NCBI GenBank assembly: GCA_035310015.1
Contig: DATGEO010000062.1
Span: 1-13,219, forward strand
Length of the DNA: 13,219 bases
From: DATGEO01 sp035310015
GTDB taxonomy: Bacteria; Chloroflexota; Dormibacteria; Dormibacterales; Dormibacteraceae
Direction of reading: 5' to 3'
Position 1 is the first letter of the stretch; each line of letters starts with the position of its first letter. The notes under the pieces are model-generated. The model made no database searches and was not told the origin of the DNA. It saw nothing but the letters and a program-made list of their open reading frames with translations. Of the stretch, positions 11,688 through 13,219 are shown in pieces. A program made the position numbers and the translations under genes.

Positions 11688-13219
11688 GCCAGCCTCAGCA
11701 GGTCGAAAGTCAGCCCCGGTGGGACCACGAGATCGAGCTGCTGGCCCGCGCCCTTCCCGCCGACCTGGCGAGAGCGCTGCACGAGCGCACCGACCCCCGG
11801 GAGCTGCTGGAGATCGTGCTCGACCTCGGTCGCGAGCCGGAGGCGCGGGTGCCGGGCCGCGAGGTGCTGCTCGCCGACCGTCCGGTCTCGGCGTCCGACC
11901 TCGATCACGTCGCCAACAACGTCGGCCAGTTCGGCGACGACAACCGCGCCGGCATCGAGCGCACGCTGCACCGCGTCTCGGCGATCCGCAATCGCTCCGG
12001 CCGCATCACCGGCTTGACGATGCGCGTCGGACGCGCGGTCACCGGCACGGGCGAGATCATCCGCGACATCGTCGTGAGCGGCCAGAGCATCCTGCTGCTG
12101 GGCCGGCCGGGCATCGGCAAGACGACGATGCTGCGCGAATGCGCCCGGCTCCTCGCGGACGAGCTGCGCAAGCGCGTCGTCATCGTCGACACGTCGAACG
12201 AGATCGGCGGCGACGGCGACATCCCGCATCCCGGCATCGGCCGCGCGCGGCGCATGCAGGTGAGAACTCCGCTGCTGCAGCACGCGGTGATGATCGAGGC
12301 GGTCGAGAACCACATGCCCGAGGTCATCGTCATCGACGAGATCGGCACCGAGCTCGAGGCCGCGGCCGCGCGCACGATCGCCGAGCGAGGCGTGCAGCTC
12401 ATCGCGACCGCGCACGGCCAGACGCTCGAGAACCTGCTCGTCAACCCGACCCTCAACGACCTGCTCGGCGGCATCCAGAGCGTCACCCTGTCGGACGAGG
12501 AGGCGCGCCGCCGAGGCACGCAGAAGTCGGTGCTCGAGCGCAAGGCGCCGCCCACCTTCGACGTGCTCGTCGAGATCCAGGACCGCGACCGCGTGGCCAT
12601 CCACATGCCGCTCGACGAGGTCGTCGACACCGCGCTGCGCGGCCCGATGCTCACGCCCAAGATTCGCGTGCGCACGCGCGAGGGCCGAGTCATCTCCAAC
12701 GTCGAGGCGCCGGCGGTCGTGACGGCGGAGGCGCCGGCGCCGGCCGCGCCCGCCGCGGCCAGGCCGCTCGGCATCTTTCCGTACGGCGTGAGCCGTCACC
12801 ACGTCGAGCAGTCGATCCGCGACCTCGAGCTGCCCGTGCGCGTGCTCGGCAACCTCGATGGCGCGGGCGCGGTGCTGACTTTGAAGAATCACTACCGGCG
12901 CCGGCCCGACAGCCTGCGCCAAGCCGAGAGCCGCGGGCTTCCCATCCACATCCTCAAGAGCAACTCCGTCTCGCAGGTGCGGGACGCGCTGTCGCGGATC
13001 TACGGGGTGGAGAAGCAGGACGACGCGGCCGCCAGGGCCCTGGCCGAGGCGGCGGCCGCGATCAAGACGGTGAAGACGACCCTGCGGCCGGTCGAGATCT
13101 CGCCGCAGAACGCGTACCTGCGGCGTCTCCAGCACCGCCTCGTGGCCGAGAACGAGCTTTCGGCGCGCAGCACCGGCAAGGAGCCGCAGCGCCGGCTCCG
13201 CATCACGCCGGCACCCGAA
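11684..13219 (+). CDS. R3H-domain P-loop ATPase, SpoIIIAA/Ycf45-like (3' end beyond window)
   Basis: The frame opens at ATG 11684, overlapping the GNAT stop in ATGA, and stays open for 512 codons to the window edge. The N-terminal and ATPase part resembles Ycf45/SpoIIIAA: Walker A GRPGIGKTT (140-148), DTSNEIGGDGDIPH (about 172-185), Walker B VIVIDEIG (D218, E219), then ATAHGQTL. A Pro/Ala linker (about 350-366) leads to a second domain (PLGIFPYGVSRHHVEQSI) and a C-terminal R3H single-strand nucleic-acid motif, R480-x3-H484, followed by NELSARSTGKEP. This architecture is widespread in cyanobacteria, Chloroflexota and relatives and is of unknown role, often labelled a single-stranded DNA-binding protein. 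The end appears near since the R3H domain is nearly complete. The long minus-strand frame over it is a shadow. Confidence 0.9.
   Translation, partial: MSQPQQVESQPRWDHEIELLARALPADLARALHERTDPRELLEIVLDLGREPEARVPGREVLLADRPVSASDLDHVANNVGQFGDDNRAGIERTLHRVSAIRNRSGRITGLTMRVGRAVTGTGEIIRDIVVSGQSILLLGRPGIGKTTMLRECARLLADELRKRVVIVDTSNEIGGDGDIPHPGIGRARRMQVRTPLLQHAVMIEAVENHMPEVIVIDEIGTELEAAAARTIAERGVQLIATAHGQTLENLLVNPTLNDLLGGIQSVTLSDEEARRRGTQKSVLERKAPPTFDVLVEIQDRDRVAIHMPLDEVVDTALRGPMLTPKIRVRTREGRVISNVEAPAVVTAEAPAPAAPAAARPLGIFPYGVSRHHVEQSIRDLELPVRVLGNLDGAGAVLTLKNHYRRRPDSLRQAESRGLPIHILKSNSVSQVRDALSRIYGVEKQDDAAARALAEAAAAIKTVKTTLRPVEISPQNAYLRRLQHRLVAENELSARSTGKEPQRRLRITPAPE

Noticed and set aside
11555..13135. 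Very long open frame on the minus strand (526 codons)
   Set aside because: It lies antisense to the R3H ATPase frame, which shows clear Walker A/B and R3H motifs. The product is Arg/Asp/Val/Leu-rich with no motif; such shadows are normal in GC-rich coding DNA.

Overview
The window is high-GC bacterial chromosome. Gene ends overlap by 1-8 bases throughout, GTG starts are common, and there are two strand switches. The protein families (tail-anchored and lipoprotein small proteins, pdxS/pdxT, an R3H-domain SpoIIIAA/Ycf45-like ATPase, a non-PriA HisA, YajQ) suit a free-living terrestrial lineage such as Dormibacterota, Chloroflexota or a deep actinobacterial class. The sequence alone does not settle the phylum. 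I see no rRNA, tRNA, CRISPR array, insertion sequence or prophage genes.

Layout. Positions 1-719 hold an edge-truncated membrane protein (DUF3147-like) and a 66-aa CxxCxC protein on the minus strand, then a 76-aa zinc-ribbon-like protein on the plus strand. Positions 905-1878 (minus) are a compact accessory module: a HicB-like antitoxin, a HicA-like toxin, and a DUF6941-like protein 2 nt behind the toxin. Positions 2035-2502 (minus) encode a membrane-anchored helical protein of unknown function, divergent from an NADP-type short-chain dehydrogenase (2530-3285, plus). The dehydrogenase overlaps a 44-aa protein ending in a CCGNYGEPGC tail. Positions 3477-5487 (minus) form an overlapping operon: tail-anchored protein, yajQ, hisA, DUF3465-like lipoprotein.

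From 5562 to the right edge everything is on the plus strand: a branched-chain aminotransferase, a strong hairpin, then a probable 24-codon leader ORF whose stop overlaps the glycerate kinase start. Next come an ECF-type sigma factor with a fused C-terminal zinc finger, a two-repeat protein with a SHOCT-like tail, a REP-like perfect palindrome, and a pdxS-pdxT-GNAT-R3H ATPase operon that runs off the window. PdxS and PdxT together make pyridoxal 5'-phosphate, the cofactor of the aminotransferase encoded about 2.7 kb upstream.

The most unusual points are two genes that seem to need non-canonical start codons (AUC for the DUF3147-like gene, CUG for pdxT), the leader ORF plus hairpin before glycerate kinase, the hicBA-DUF6941 operon with a 7-bp inverted repeat upstream, and the unlisted 44-aa Cys-tail protein. 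I do not see a clearly new multi-gene defence or biosynthetic system. The toxin-antitoxin module and the small-protein genes are the best candidates for undescribed biology.
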